Positions 35,891 through 44,820 of a stretch of DNA of 64,000 bases are shown piece by piece. The notes beneath the pieces are model-generated. The model ran no database searches. It saw nothing but the letters and a program-made list of their open reading frames with translations, and was not told where the DNA came from. The stretch's first letter is position 1; each line of letters starts with the position of its first letter. The stretch spans positions 2,929,972-2,993,971 of the forward strand of contig NZ_KB455575.1 in the NCBI RefSeq assembly GCF_000341735.1, read 5' to 3'. This DNA is from Methylotuvimicrobium buryatense 5G. Lineage in GTDB: Bacteria; Pseudomonadota; Gammaproteobacteria; Methylococcales; Methylomonadaceae. Position numbers and translations under genes: made by a program.

Positions 35891-36970
35891 CTAAACCTTC
35901 GCCCCCAACGCTTTCGCCAAACGATCGCGCTTCTCTGTATCGTGTTCGATTTCCCAGCCTTGAAGGTGTTGCCGAATCAATTGACCCAGCGCGTCGATAT
36001 GCCCTGGCTCGGCATTAAGCGCATCAATGTATTCGTAATGATCGCCACCGCTGCTCAAAAAATACGCCCGATTTTCGACGCCGATTTCTTCGATCGTTTC
36101 GAGACAATCGGCGGCAAAGCCCGGACAGAAAATTTGAACCGACTTACAGCCTTGTCCCGGCAGAGCCTTCAGCGTCTCGTCGGTATAAGGTTTAAGCCAT
36201 TCCTCCCGGCCGAAACGAGACTGAAACGTTGTCATGTATTCGTCCGGAGCCAGTTCTAGCGCTTCGGCGATCAATCGAGACGTTTTGTAGCATTCGCAGT
36301 GATACGGATCGCCGTTATGTAGATAGCGCAGCGGAATGCCGTGATAAGAAAAAATCAATTTATCGGTACGGCCATGTGCATGCCAATGATGCCGGATATG
36401 ATCGGCCGCGGCTTGAATGAATGGGTCGAAATCGTGATAGTGATTGATGAAGCGCAATTCCGGCAACCAACGGCGCTTTTTGAATTGATCCGCCAAGGCG
36501 TCGAAAGTCGAGGCGGTCGTCGATGCAGAATATTGGGGATATAGCGGTAGCACCAATAATTTTCGGACGCCTTGTTGCAATAGTTTATCCAATACCGATG
36601 CGATCGACGGAGTCCCATAGCGCATCGCGAAATCGAGCACCAGATCGCCCCCCCAATCCGTCTGTAGATTTTTTTGCAAGGCTTCGGCTTGATGTCGGGT
36701 GTGAAACATCAAGGGCGATCCTTTGTCGGTCCATACCGACTTATAGGATTTTGCCGAACGCCTGGGCCGAATTCGCAGAATGATAAAGTTCAAGACGAAC
36801 CACCAGATGAACCGGGGAACCTCGACGACCCGAGGGTCGGACAAGAACTCCTTAAGATAAACGCGCAACTCCTTCGCGGTCGGCGCTTTCGGCGTACCGA
36901 GATTGGTAATCAAAACACCGACTTTATCGTTTTGTTTATGCGTAAATTCGGGACTGCCTTTAAATTTCAT
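35891..36970 (-). CDS. hemH: ferrochelatase
   Basis: 359 residues. Signature features: KVGVLITNLGTPKAPTAKEL, LPLYPQYSASTTAS, the metal-binding His in LIFSYHGIPLRYL, the motif TTFQSRFGREEWLKPYT, and Glu in FCPGFAADCLETIEEIG. It inserts Fe2+ into protoporphyrin IX, the last step of protohaem synthesis, at the inner membrane. It is a single gene between repeat-rich gaps and lies next to iron uptake genes, though no shared regulation is visible. Confidence 0.96.
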   Translation of the reverse strand: MKFKGSPEFTHKQNDKVGVLITNLGTPKAPTAKELRVYLKEFLSDPRVVEVPRFIWWFVLNFIILRIRPRRSAKSYKSVWTDKGSPLMFHTRHQAEALQKNLQTDWGGDLVLDFAMRYGTPSIASVLDKLLQQGVRKLLVLPLYPQYSASTTASTFDALADQFKKRRWLPELRFINHYHDFDPFIQAAADHIRHHWHAHGRTDKLIFSYHGIPLRYLHNGDPYHCECYKTSRLIAEALELAPDEYMTTFQSRFGREEWLKPYTDETLKALPGQGCKSVQIFCPGFAADCLETIEEIGVENRAYFLSSGGDHYEYIDALNAEPGHIDALGQLIRQHLQGWEIEHDTEKRDRLAKALGAKV

Positions 36971-37035
36971 ACTTTTTCGCTTTGGAATATTGTTTTATTG
37001 AAGTTTGTTAACTCAGCCTTATTGACAAAGCAGAA

Positions 37036-37815
37036 TCAATCGAACAGCGCTTGATCTAAATTTTTACTCTTTTCTAAACCTTTAAGTTCCGCTTTATCTT
37101 TAATGCCATGAAATTTCGTGCCGGCAAGGTTGGCTTGTGAAAAATCGGTATCCAGCAGTTTGGCTTCGGACAAATCGGCACCCGACAAATCGGCGCCGGT
37201 GAGGTCTGCACCGGCCATGTCGGCGACCATTAAATTAGCGTTTTGCAGATTGGCTCCCTTCAATTTGGCCAAACGCAACATTGCCCGACTCAAATTGGCG
37301 CCGGCTAAATTGGCATCGGTCAAATCGGCGCCCTTCAAATTGGCTCTCATCAAACCCATCGGCTGATTTTTCATATCCGCGCCCCAATTGGCTTCTCTCA
37401 GATCGGCCCCTTTTAAATTTGCGCCGTCCATCACGGCAATGAAACGGCTGCCTCTTAGATTAGCCTTGCTCAAATTGGCCTTGACTAAACTGACGCCGAA
37501 CACGCTGCTATTCGAAAGATCGGCGCCGGATAGATTGATGCCGGTCATCACGGTCAAATCCAATACCAAACCGGACAAATTACTATTGCTAAAGTCGGCC
37601 TTTCTCAAATCGGCACCCCATAAATCGGCATGGCGAAAATCCAAGCCGGATAAATCGACTCCGCGTAAGTCCTTCCGGCGCAAATCGGCCGGTTTCTCTT
37701 TTGTGGCCGTGCTTAGCAATTGTTCGATTTGCGCACGGTCGAGATCGGCCGCTAGCGTCGAGGAAGTATTGAGTGCCAATAAAAACAACGAGGTAAATAG
37801 GGTAGGTATTTTCAT
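37036..37815 (-). CDS. exported pentapeptide-repeat protein
   Basis: 259 residues from ATG 37815, chosen over the longer frame to 37899 because AGGAGA lies eight bases upstream and a signal peptide (MKIPTLFTSLFLLALNTSST) follows at once. Residues about 55-245 are an almost unbroken right-handed quadrilateral helix of A(D/N)LXX repeats (ADLRRKDLRGVDLSGLDFRH, ANLKGADLTDANLAGANLSR). Export to the periplasm is predicted. Many pentapeptide proteins act by shape mimicry or binding; the function here is unknown. Confidence 0.85.
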   Translation of the reverse strand: MKIPTLFTSLFLLALNTSSTLAADLDRAQIEQLLSTATKEKPADLRRKDLRGVDLSGLDFRHADLWGADLRKADFSNSNLSGLVLDLTVMTGINLSGADLSNSSVFGVSLVKANLSKANLRGSRFIAVMDGANLKGADLREANWGADMKNQPMGLMRANLKGADLTDANLAGANLSRAMLRLAKLKGANLQNANLMVADMAGADLTGADLSGADLSEAKLLDTDFSQANLAGTKFHGIKDKAELKGLEKSKNLDQALFD

Positions 37816-37949
37816 CGTATCATCTCCTAATGCGTTGGCTTGATCAAAACGCATTATATACTCTGAGCAAGGGCATGTTCCGTTTTCTAAAGCGCCCATT
37901 ACAAACGAAATGCTTTGTTTCTGACGTTCCGATATTTCTGAGTTAAACT

Positions 37950-38157
37950 ACACCTTTAGAACTTCAAATTTCGGCAGTGCCTAAAGAGGCGCCGGGGTGC
38001 TAGGTCGATTTTTGCTCCTGCAAAATCGACATTCACGCCATCCATGGCGCAAGCAAAGGCTATGCCAGCATGGATCTGGCATAGATCCTACATGGACGTA
38101 TTCAGGGCGTCCTTTGACGGGCACCCCGGTGCCGATTTTTGATTTACGATGAGTATA
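37950..38157. repeat. family B element
   Basis: About 208 bp, AACTTCAAATTTCGGCAGTG ... ACCCCGGTGCCGATTTTTG and GAGTATA. It carries the longer interior with GATTTTGCTCCTGCAAAATC pairing seen in the 22519-22732 copy. It lies just upstream of the ATP-grasp-like gene. Confidence 0.75.
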
Positions 38158-38182
38158 ATCTCCTTTTCTACTCTCCCTGCAT

Positions 38183-39505
38183 TTGTCTCAAAACGCACTC
38201 ATGACTTCTTGTAACGATCCGGCATGCGCCAAAAAAGTCGAATTACTAAATAGCGAATGCCGCTGCGTGTCGCTCGACCGTCATGCTTTGCGGGATGAAT
38301 TGCTGGCTCTTAACGACCTCAATCTATTCCGCATGCTCACCGAGGAGCGGCCACATTTATTCGCGGAATCGGCCGTGTTTGTCGATGAGCCCTGCTTACG
38401 GCGGCAATGGGAGATTATCGCGGCATTGGAAAAAGTGATCGATTTACCGGCTTATCAACAGCGGGTATTGGCTTATGCGCCTGAAACCGCCCTTTTTACG
38501 CCGAAAGCCCGAGGCGTTTTTTTGGGTTACGATTTTCATATTGGGCCCAGCGGGCCGCAATTAATCGAAATCAATACGAATGCCGGCGGCGCCCTGGTCA
38601 ATGCGATCCTGGCACGCGCCCAAATCGCTTGTTGCGATCAGGCAGGCGACAGGCGTCCGGGTCAATTGCCCGGGGTTGAAATACAACAATCGCTTGAACA
38701 AGTTTTCATCGATATGTTCCTCGAAGAATGGCGGCAGGAGCGGGGCGAGCAGACATTAAAAACGGTTGCCATCGTCGATGAGCAACCGGCCGAGCAATAT
38801 ATGTATCCGGAGTTTTTACTATTCGAAAAACTCTTCGAGCGGCACGGTATCGAAGCGGTCATTTGCGATCCGTCGGAGTTGACCTTCAGCAACGGCAAGC
38901 TGTTATGTCGAGAGCTTCACATCGACCTCGTTTATAACCGTCTGACCGATTTCAGTTTGGAAGAAATTGCCTCGCAAGCTTTGCGCAATGCCTATTTAGA
39001 CAATGCCGTAGTCGTGACGCCTTATCCCAGAAATCACGCATTATATGCCGATAAACGCAATTTGGCCGTGTTAACCGACACAGCGGCTTTAGAAGAAATC
39101 GGCGTGGATGCTGCCACTCGCGAGATTTTGCTGTCCGGAATTGCGCAAACCGTCGTTGTGCGAGAACAAGACGCGGAAAAACTTTGGTCCGACCGAAAAC
39201 GTTTATTTTTCAAACCGGCCAAAGGTTACGGCAGTAAGGCTGCTTATCGCGGCGATAAACTCACTCGGCGAGTATTCGGAGAAATCCTACAAGGCGATTA
39301 TGTCGCGCAACAATGGGTAGCGCCAAGCGAAAGGCACTTGGAAGTCGACGACACGGTGATGGGTTTTAAATTGGATTTGCGTAATTATGTTTACAACGGT
39401 CAAGTGCAGTTAGTCAGCGCAAGATTGTATCAAGGCCAAACGACTAACTTCCGTACACCCGGCGGAGGATTCGCGCAGGTTGCCGTCGTCGATCCGGGCG
39501 GATAG
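38183..39505 (+). CDS. orphan ATP-grasp-like protein
   Basis: 440 residues. Two segments have the look of an ATP-grasp enzyme: GPQLIEINTNAGGALVNAIL (about 128-147) and RLFFKPAKGYGSKAAYRG (about 337-354, a nucleotide-binding loop), followed by a C-terminal sheet with DTVMGFKLDLRNYVYNGQVQ and a glycine-rich loop (TPGGGFAQV). The N-terminus has a Cys cluster (CNDPACAKKVELLNSECRC). I do not recognise a characterised family; ligation of a carboxylate to an amine or thiol is only what the fold suggests. No operon partner: family B elements lie on both sides. The start at 38183 is not backed by a clear ribosome-binding site. Confidence 0.7.
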   Translation: MSQNALMTSCNDPACAKKVELLNSECRCVSLDRHALRDELLALNDLNLFRMLTEERPHLFAESAVFVDEPCLRRQWEIIAALEKVIDLPAYQQRVLAYAPETALFTPKARGVFLGYDFHIGPSGPQLIEINTNAGGALVNAILARAQIACCDQAGDRRPGQLPGVEIQQSLEQVFIDMFLEEWRQERGEQTLKTVAIVDEQPAEQYMYPEFLLFEKLFERHGIEAVICDPSELTFSNGKLLCRELHIDLVYNRLTDFSLEEIASQALRNAYLDNAVVVTPYPRNHALYADKRNLAVLTDTAALEEIGVDAATREILLSGIAQTVVVREQDAEKLWSDRKRLFFKPAKGYGSKAAYRGDKLTRRVFGEILQGDYVAQQWVAPSERHLEVDDTVMGFKLDLRNYVYNGQVQLVSARLYQGQTTNFRTPGGGFAQVAVVDPGG

Positions 39506-39596
39506 CGCTCGACTTTAAGGCTACTCACTTAACGCGGAACAGTTTAAGGTCAATCCGTTCGTGGCGAGCCCTTCGGCTGCGCTCAGGGCGAACGGT

Positions 39597-39757
39597 TATA
39601 CCTTTCGCACTTCAAATTTCGGCGATGCTTAAGGAGGCGCCGGGGTGCTCGGCAAAGGCTTTGCCAGCATGGATGCTGGCATAGAGCCTACATGGACGTA
39701 TTCACGGCGTCCTTTGACGGGCACCCCGGTGCCGAATTTTGATCTACGATGGGTATA
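39597..39757. repeat. family B element
   Basis: 161 bp, TATACCTTTCGCACTTCAAA ... GATGGGTATA, with inner GGCGCCGGGGTGC / GCACCCCGGTGCC arms and a central CCAGCATGGATGCTGG hairpin. Preceded at 39555-39590 by a short GTTCGTGGCGAGCCC-type palindrome. Confidence 0.85.
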
Positions 39758-39798
39758 ATTCTTAGTGCTTTTGTCCCGCCTTAAGTGGGAAGCCGACT

Positions 39799-40392
39799 TT
39801 AAAGAGCCGATGCCAAAATGCTTAGCGCCTTGCCTCGATGACTGATCGCATTTTTGACTTCAGACGCTAACTGCGCCGAAGCGCATTCGTACTCGGGTAC
39901 CCAAAATACAGGATCGTAACCGAAACCGTTGTCTCCGACCGGCTCATCCAAGATACGGCCTTCCCAAATCCCTTGCGCGATGACGGGACAGGGATCTTCG
40001 GCATGCTCGATGAACACGATCACGCAGATGAAGCGCGCGGTTCGCTGTTCAAACGGCACGCCGGCCAATTCCTTCAACAACTTATCGACATTATCTTGAT
40101 CGTTGGCATCCGAACCCGCATAACGCGCCGAGATCACTCCCGGAGCGCCGTGCAAATAATCCACCGCCAACCCGGAATCGTCGGCGATTGCAGGCAATCC
40201 CGAATGGAATGCCGCATTACGAGCTTTCAAGAGCGCGTTTTCGACGAAGGTCTTGCCGGTTTCATCGGCTTCCGCGATTTGAAATTGCGACTGCGGCACA
40301 ATCGGATGGCCGGCCAAAATCGCCTGAATTTCCCGGATCTTACCGGGATTACCGCTGGCCAGAACGATCGGTTGGGATGGATTCGATAACAT
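39799..40392 (-). CDS. rdgB: XTP/dITP diphosphatase
   Basis: 197 residues. The Ham1/RdgB signatures are SQPIVLASGNPGKIREIQAI, AFHSGLPAIADDSGLAVDYL, APGVISARYAG, GFGYDPVFWVPEY and ISHRGKAL. It hydrolyses deaminated purine triphosphates (ITP, dITP, XTP) to monophosphates, keeping them out of DNA and RNA. It follows rph directly with no gap, the common order in gammaproteobacteria. Confidence 0.96.
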   Translation of the reverse strand: MLSNPSQPIVLASGNPGKIREIQAILAGHPIVPQSQFQIAEADETGKTFVENALLKARNAAFHSGLPAIADDSGLAVDYLHGAPGVISARYAGSDANDQDNVDKLLKELAGVPFEQRTARFICVIVFIEHAEDPCPVIAQGIWEGRILDEPVGDNGFGYDPVFWVPEYECASAQLASEVKNAISHRGKALSILASAL

Positions 40393-41124
40393 TTAAAAGT
40401 TTTCCAGGGCTTTGGCTTGTTTTTCCAGCAATTGTTTGATGCCATGCTCGGCCAGGCTCAGCATCGCATCGAGCTCGTCCTTACGAAACGCGTGACCTTC
40501 TGCAGTACCTTGCACTTCAATGAATGCCGAAGCGTCATTCATGACGACATTCATGTCGGTTTCGGCATTGCTGTCTTCGGCATAATCCAAGTCCAAAACC
40601 GGCACGCCTTTGAAAATCCCGACTGAAACCGATGCGACTTGACCGTGCAGCGGGTTTTTCTTGATTTGTTTTTTAGCGAGCATTTTTTGTACCGCCAACG
40701 ACAAGGCAACAAAGCCGCCGGTGATCGATGCCGTTCGCGTTCCGCCATCGGCTTGCAGCACATCGCAGTCGATCGTGATGGTGTTTTCACCCAGCGCCTT
40801 CATATCGACCGCGGCTCTCAGCGAGCGCCCGATCAAACGTTGAATTTCCTGAGTACGTCCGCCTTGTTTGCCGCGACTCGCTTCGCGCCCCATTCGGTCG
40901 TGCGTGGATCGGGGCAACATGCCGTATTCGGCGGTAATCCAGCCTTCGCCCTTACCCTTGAGAAATCGCGGCACGTTAGTCTCGACACTGGCCGTGCATA
41001 ATACACGCGTGTCGCCAAACTCTACCAGCACGGAACCTTCCGCATGCTTGGTGTATCCACAGGTAAACTTAATCTCTCTCAATTGCTCAGGGTTGCGTCC
41101 GCTTGGTCTCATAGTGTTACTCAT
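40393..41124 (-). CDS. rph: ribonuclease PH
   Basis: 243 residues. RNase PH landmarks: [99 protein letters not shown] phosphate-dependent 3' exonuclease that trims tRNA precursors and works as a hexamer. First gene of an rph-rdgB pair. Confidence 0.97.
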   Translation of the reverse strand: MSNTMRPSGRNPEQLREIKFTCGYTKHAEGSVLVEFGDTRVLCTASVETNVPRFLKGKGEGWITAEYGMLPRSTHDRMGREASRGKQGGRTQEIQRLIGRSLRAAVDMKALGENTITIDCDVLQADGGTRTASITGGFVALSLAVQKMLAKKQIKKNPLHGQVASVSVGIFKGVPVLDLDYAEDSNAETDMNVVMNDASAFIEVQGTAEGHAFRKDELDAMLSLAEHGIKQLLEKQAKALENF

Positions 41125-41184
41125 GATTTAAATAGCGAAACAGTATAACCGAAAGCATCCACTTTAAAGAGGGCTTTTGAGCAT

Positions 41185-42084
41185 TCAACTCGCGGTCAGC
41201 TCTTTTAGATAATCGGCCACCGATTGCGGACGATCGGACGGCTTAACCGCCATCGCCCAATCGATAGCCGCCAACAGTTTTTTGGAATATTTTTTTTTGT
41301 GCGCCTTCACGGCAGGAGTCAGCGAGTCATTCTGAGCGCGCTCAGTTGCTTGAGGCGGCGACTTATAGTCGAGGCAAGCCCGCATGCTCGCGCCGATCGC
41401 ATACAGATCGGTCCAAGGCCCGAGCGGTTTATTGCTTAAATATTGCTCGACTGGAGAAAACCCGTTAGTCAATACCTTGCTTTGTTTGTGCCGAGCCGGA
41501 TTAGGAAAAGTTTGAATCGCGCCGAAATCCAGTAATACAGGATCGTTTCCGGGCCGAATTAAAATATTGGCCGGCTTAATATCCAAATGCACGAGATTAT
41601 GCTGATGAATAAACCCAACGCCATCTAAGAGTGCAACGAAAACTTGCACTAAAAACTCCTCGCTAATATCCAGCAATCTTTTTTGCAGGATTTTTTCCAA
41701 GGTAAGCCCGTAGTCGTAAGTCATCACCATATACACTGTCGAATTTTCTTGAAAAAAATTGATGACTTCAACAATATTCGGGTGTTTTAACTTCGCCAAT
41801 ACCATCGCTTCTTCGAAAAATAGCGCCCTACCTCGCTTAAACAAAGCTTTGGTTTCCTCGCTGTTAGCCACGACTTGATTATTCCAGGTTCTATGAGCTA
41901 GTTTTCTAGGCAGATACTCCTTGATCGCGAATTGAACCTGATCCAATCGCCGGCGGGCCAAGTAAACGGAACTAAAGCCGCCGCGCGCCAATTCCCGCTC
42001 GATCATATAGTCGTCTATAATGGTGCCGGATTGGAGATAATTCCATTGCTTAGGATAGTTATCCGGATCGTAGTATTCAGCCAC
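41185..42084 (-). CDS. Hanks-type serine/threonine protein kinase
   Basis: 299 residues, a kinase domain with little else. Gly loop LARGGFSSVYLARR, ATP Lys in FAIKEYLP, catalytic loop HLDIKPANIL (Leu for Arg of HRD), DFG in PVLLDFGAIQ, APE-like segment FSPVEQYL. Soluble: no transmembrane helix or sensor domain. A kinase in this position near yicC and rph is seen in several gammaproteobacteria, but I do not know its substrate. It is divergent from yicC, with 54 bp between the starts. Confidence 0.9.
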   Translation of the reverse strand: MAEYYDPDNYPKQWNYLQSGTIIDDYMIERELARGGFSSVYLARRRLDQVQFAIKEYLPRKLAHRTWNNQVVANSEETKALFKRGRALFFEEAMVLAKLKHPNIVEVINFFQENSTVYMVMTYDYGLTLEKILQKRLLDISEEFLVQVFVALLDGVGFIHQHNLVHLDIKPANILIRPGNDPVLLDFGAIQTFPNPARHKQSKVLTNGFSPVEQYLSNKPLGPWTDLYAIGASMRACLDYKSPPQATERAQNDSLTPAVKAHKKKYSKKLLAAIDWAMAVKPSDRPQSVADYLKELTAS

Positions 42085-42138
42085 TGAGTCGCGTCATTGG
42101 GTTAATTCGTGTAAAAACACGGCAATTATAGGTGAAAA

Positions 42139-42996
42139 ATGATCAGAAGTATGACGGCATTTGCCGGAGATGAGGCAGTCATCGAAAATTTAACCGTTCT
42201 TTGCGAACTGCGTTCGGTTAATCATCGCTATTGCGACATCACTGTCAAGCTACCCGAGCGTCTACGTTTTGCCGAAGCGCCGATACGTAGCGCGATTGCC
42301 GCAAAAATCAAACGCGGCAAAGTAGAATGCGCATTAAATTATAAAAAGCTTTCGCAAAACTTTAACGTCGACCTACAGGCGGCTGAAGCACTTTTAAACG
42401 CAGCCCGCGCTATCGAATCTCTAATGCCCGAGCACCGAACTTTTTCGGCTCTCGACATTTTAGCTTATCCCGGCATTCAACAAGAAATCGGCACCGATAA
42501 CGCCGCACTCAGCCAAGGTATTTTTGATTTAGTCGACCGAACTCTCGATCAAATGCTCGAGGTCAGAAACAGGGAAGGCGAGCAATTGGCAAGTATCATT
42601 GATGAACGTTGCCGAAAGATGCACGAATTAGTCATTGCAGCACGCAACAGAATGCCTGAAGTATTGAGTCATCTGCGGGAAAAACTGAAACTACGAATTC
42701 ACGATTTAGTTATCGAACCCGATTTCGACCGACTGGAACAGGAATTAGTATTTTTGACCCAAAAACTGGATGTCGAAGAAGAATTAGACCGTCTCGAAAC
42801 TCATGTCAACGAGGTGTTACGAACCCTAAAAGACCAAGAGCCTGTCGGCCGCAGACTGGATTTTTTAATGCAAGAAATGAACCGCGAAGCCAATACCTTA
42901 GGCTCTAAGTCCGCCGATAAGGAAATGACCGGCATTGCGATAGACTTGAAAGTGTTAATCGAACAAATGCGCGAACAAATTCAGAATATCGAGTGA
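42139..42996 (+). CDS. yicC: YicC-family endoribonuclease-like protein
   Basis: 285 residues. MIRSMTAFAGDEAVIENLTV at the start, ELRSVNHRYCDITVKLPERL, and the DUF1732 C-terminus RRLDFLMQEMNREANTLGSK and IDLKVLIEQMREQIQNIE. YicC proteins bind RNA and affect the stability of some small RNAs; an endoribonuclease activity has been reported for the family. Its stop codon lies just before the aryl-polyene-type operon, so read-through into it is possible. Confidence 0.93.
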   Translation: MIRSMTAFAGDEAVIENLTVLCELRSVNHRYCDITVKLPERLRFAEAPIRSAIAAKIKRGKVECALNYKKLSQNFNVDLQAAEALLNAARAIESLMPEHRTFSALDILAYPGIQQEIGTDNAALSQGIFDLVDRTLDQMLEVRNREGEQLASIIDERCRKMHELVIAARNRMPEVLSHLREKLKLRIHDLVIEPDFDRLEQELVFLTQKLDVEEELDRLETHVNEVLRTLKDQEPVGRRLDFLMQEMNREANTLGSKSADKEMTGIAIDLKVLIEQMREQIQNIE

Positions 42997-43013
42997 ATCT
43001 AAAGAGAGCTCGA

Positions 43014-43706
43014 ATGCAATCGGATTTCATCTTATCCAAATGGTCGGTTTGGCCGCCTTTGCCTCTCCAACCGGCCAACCCCGCCCAATGGCTTGCCAAC
43101 GTTCCGCCGATGCTGAAAAGGCGCTTGACACCGCTGGCCAAGACCGTATTCTGTGCCGTTGCTCAATGTCTTGACGAAGACGTTATGGTGCCTGCAGTAT
43201 TCAGTTCCGCTCACGGAGAATTGACTAAATCCTTGTCGATGATGGAAATGCTCGAAGCCGGCGAGGAAATTTCGCCGACCGGGTTTAGCCTGTCGGTTCA
43301 CAATGCCATTGCCGGTTTATTTTCGATGGCCTGGAAAAACAAACTTCAATGCACCGTACTCGCCCCCGGAGAGGAAGGCATGGCGCCGGCATTTATTGAA
43401 GGATTAGGTTTGCTTCAGGAAGGCGCGGAACGGGTGTTGCTGGTGTTTTACGATGAGCCGTTGCCAGCCTTTTATCCTTCTTCCCCTTATCGCTTGTCTT
43501 CGGATACGAGTTGCGCGCTGGCATTGATGATTGCAAAAAGCGGCGCGGGACAAGCGCTGACAGTGTCTTCTTCAGCATCAACCGGAAATGACGGCGAACA
43601 ACCGGTACAATTGCCGGCCTTTATTCGCTTTTTGACCGAGCCGCAGACTCGGCTGACCTTCTGCATGCCGCGCCGGAATTGGAGTTGGGAAAAACGTCCC
43701 GACTAA
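43014..43706 (+). CDS. beta-ketoacyl synthase-like protein of aryl-polyene type cluster
   Basis: 230 residues from ATG 43014, preferred to GTG 42993 because AAAGAGAG lies six bases upstream. It matches the N-terminal ketoacyl-synthase-like domain (PF13723 type) that opens many aryl-polyene and xanthomonadin clusters: AVFSSAHGELTKSLSMMEML, EEISPTGFSLSVHNAIAGLF. There is no catalytic Cys-His-His set, so it is likely a chain-length or partner subunit rather than an active synthase. First gene of the operon. Confidence 0.8.
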   Translation: MQSDFILSKWSVWPPLPLQPANPAQWLANVPPMLKRRLTPLAKTVFCAVAQCLDEDVMVPAVFSSAHGELTKSLSMMEMLEAGEEISPTGFSLSVHNAIAGLFSMAWKNKLQCTVLAPGEEGMAPAFIEGLGLLQEGAERVLLVFYDEPLPAFYPSSPYRLSSDTSCALALMIAKSGAGQALTVSSSASTGNDGEQPVQLPAFIRFLTEPQTRLTFCMPRRNWSWEKRPD

Positions 43707-43760
43707 GCGAAGCCTGAATTTCGGCGGCGACCGCTATTGATATAATTTTTAGAGAAATGT

Positions 43761-44024
43761 ATGAGCAGTTTGGAAAATGAATTAAAAAAATTGATTATCG
43801 AGTCGCTCGATTTGGAGGATATCGGCGTTGACGATATCGATAGTCACGAAGCCCTGTTTAACGAAGGCTTAGGGCTGGACTCGATCGACGCTTTGGAACT
43901 GGGACTCGCGATCCGAAAGAAATACAATATCCGGATCGATTCGGAAAAAGACGACGTGGTAAATATTTTCGCCTCAGTTGCCGCGCTGGCTGAATTCATT
44001 GATTCCGAGCAGAGGGCAGCATGA
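43761..44024 (+). CDS. acyl carrier protein 1 of the polyene cluster
   Basis: 87 residues, acidic four-helix ACP. The phosphopantetheine site is the Ser in GLGLDSIDALELG. It should carry the starter or growing polyene chain. Its stop codon overlaps the next ACP's ATG (ATGA), so the two are translated together, as in known aryl-polyene clusters with paired ACPs. Confidence 0.9.
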   Translation: MSSLENELKKLIIESLDLEDIGVDDIDSHEALFNEGLGLDSIDALELGLAIRKKYNIRIDSEKDDVVNIFASVAALAEFIDSEQRAA

Positions 44025-44269
44025 ACGATCGCGATGACATTCTGCAAATGATCAGGGACATCATGCAGGAGATGTTCGAGATAGACGCGGACGACGTGAC
44101 GCCGGAAGCCCGTCTTTATGAAGACCTCGATTTCGACAGCATCGATGCGGTCGACATGATCGTCAAACTGAAGGAACTGACCGGGAAGGCGGTGAAGCCG
44201 GAAGATTTCAAGAACGCACGCACCGTAGGCGATGTCGTCGAAGCCGTCGATAAACTCATCAATACCTGA
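44021..44269 (+). CDS. acyl carrier protein 2 of the polyene cluster
   Basis: 82 residues. Phosphopantetheine Ser in DLDFDSIDAVDMIVKL. Coupled by overlap to the ACP before it and to the membrane protein after it (TGATG at 44267-44271). The two ACPs are distinct in sequence, suggesting different partners. Confidence 0.9.
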   Translation: MNDRDDILQMIRDIMQEMFEIDADDVTPEARLYEDLDFDSIDAVDMIVKLKELTGKAVKPEDFKNARTVGDVVEAVDKLINT

Positions 44270-44820
44270 TGCGCAAATGGCTTAACGGCGTCATCGCTGT
44301 CTTGACGCTGTTATATCCGCTGGCCGTTTATTTCGGCATTCGATCGGTGCAGCCCTGGCAAATTGCCATGGCCTTGGCCTCGCTGTTGCTCGTGCGCTTG
44401 GTTTGCGGACGAACTACCGGAGCGGCCAATCAAGGCTTGATCATCGCCGCGCTGCTGTTTTGCGGCCTGGCCGTCTGGAATAACAACGAAATCACGCTGC
44501 GTTTTTATCCTGCTTTGATGAATCTGGGCTTGCTACTGGTGTTTGCGTCGAGCCTGTATTTTCCGCCGCCGGTGATCGAACGGCTGGCGCGTCTTCAGCA
44601 TCCCGATTTGCCGCCGCAAGGCGTGCTTTACACCAGACGAGTCACCCAAGTCTGGTGCGTGTTTTTTTTGCTGAACGGCCTGATCGCCGCCGCGACCGCG
44701 CTCTGGTGCAGTTTTGCCTGCTGGAGCCTGTATAATGGCCTGCTGGCTTATGCATTGATGGGTTTATTGATGGTGATCGAATATTGGGTGCGAATCAGGA
44801 CGCAGGATCATGTGCGCTGA
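44269..44820 (+). CDS. small polytopic membrane protein (COG4648-like) of the polyene cluster
   Basis: 183 residues, about five membrane helices (5-25, 32-50, 60-75, 85-105, 140-175). Resembles the conserved membrane protein that sits between the ACP and AMP-ligase genes in aryl-polyene loci. It may help to move or anchor the polyene lipid; its role is not established. Overlaps both neighbours. Confidence 0.75.
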   Translation: MRKWLNGVIAVLTLLYPLAVYFGIRSVQPWQIAMALASLLLVRLVCGRTTGAANQGLIIAALLFCGLAVWNNNEITLRFYPALMNLGLLLVFASSLYFPPPVIERLARLQHPDLPPQGVLYTRRVTQVWCVFFLLNGLIAAATALWCSFACWSLYNGLLAYALMGLLMVIEYWVRIRTQDHVR

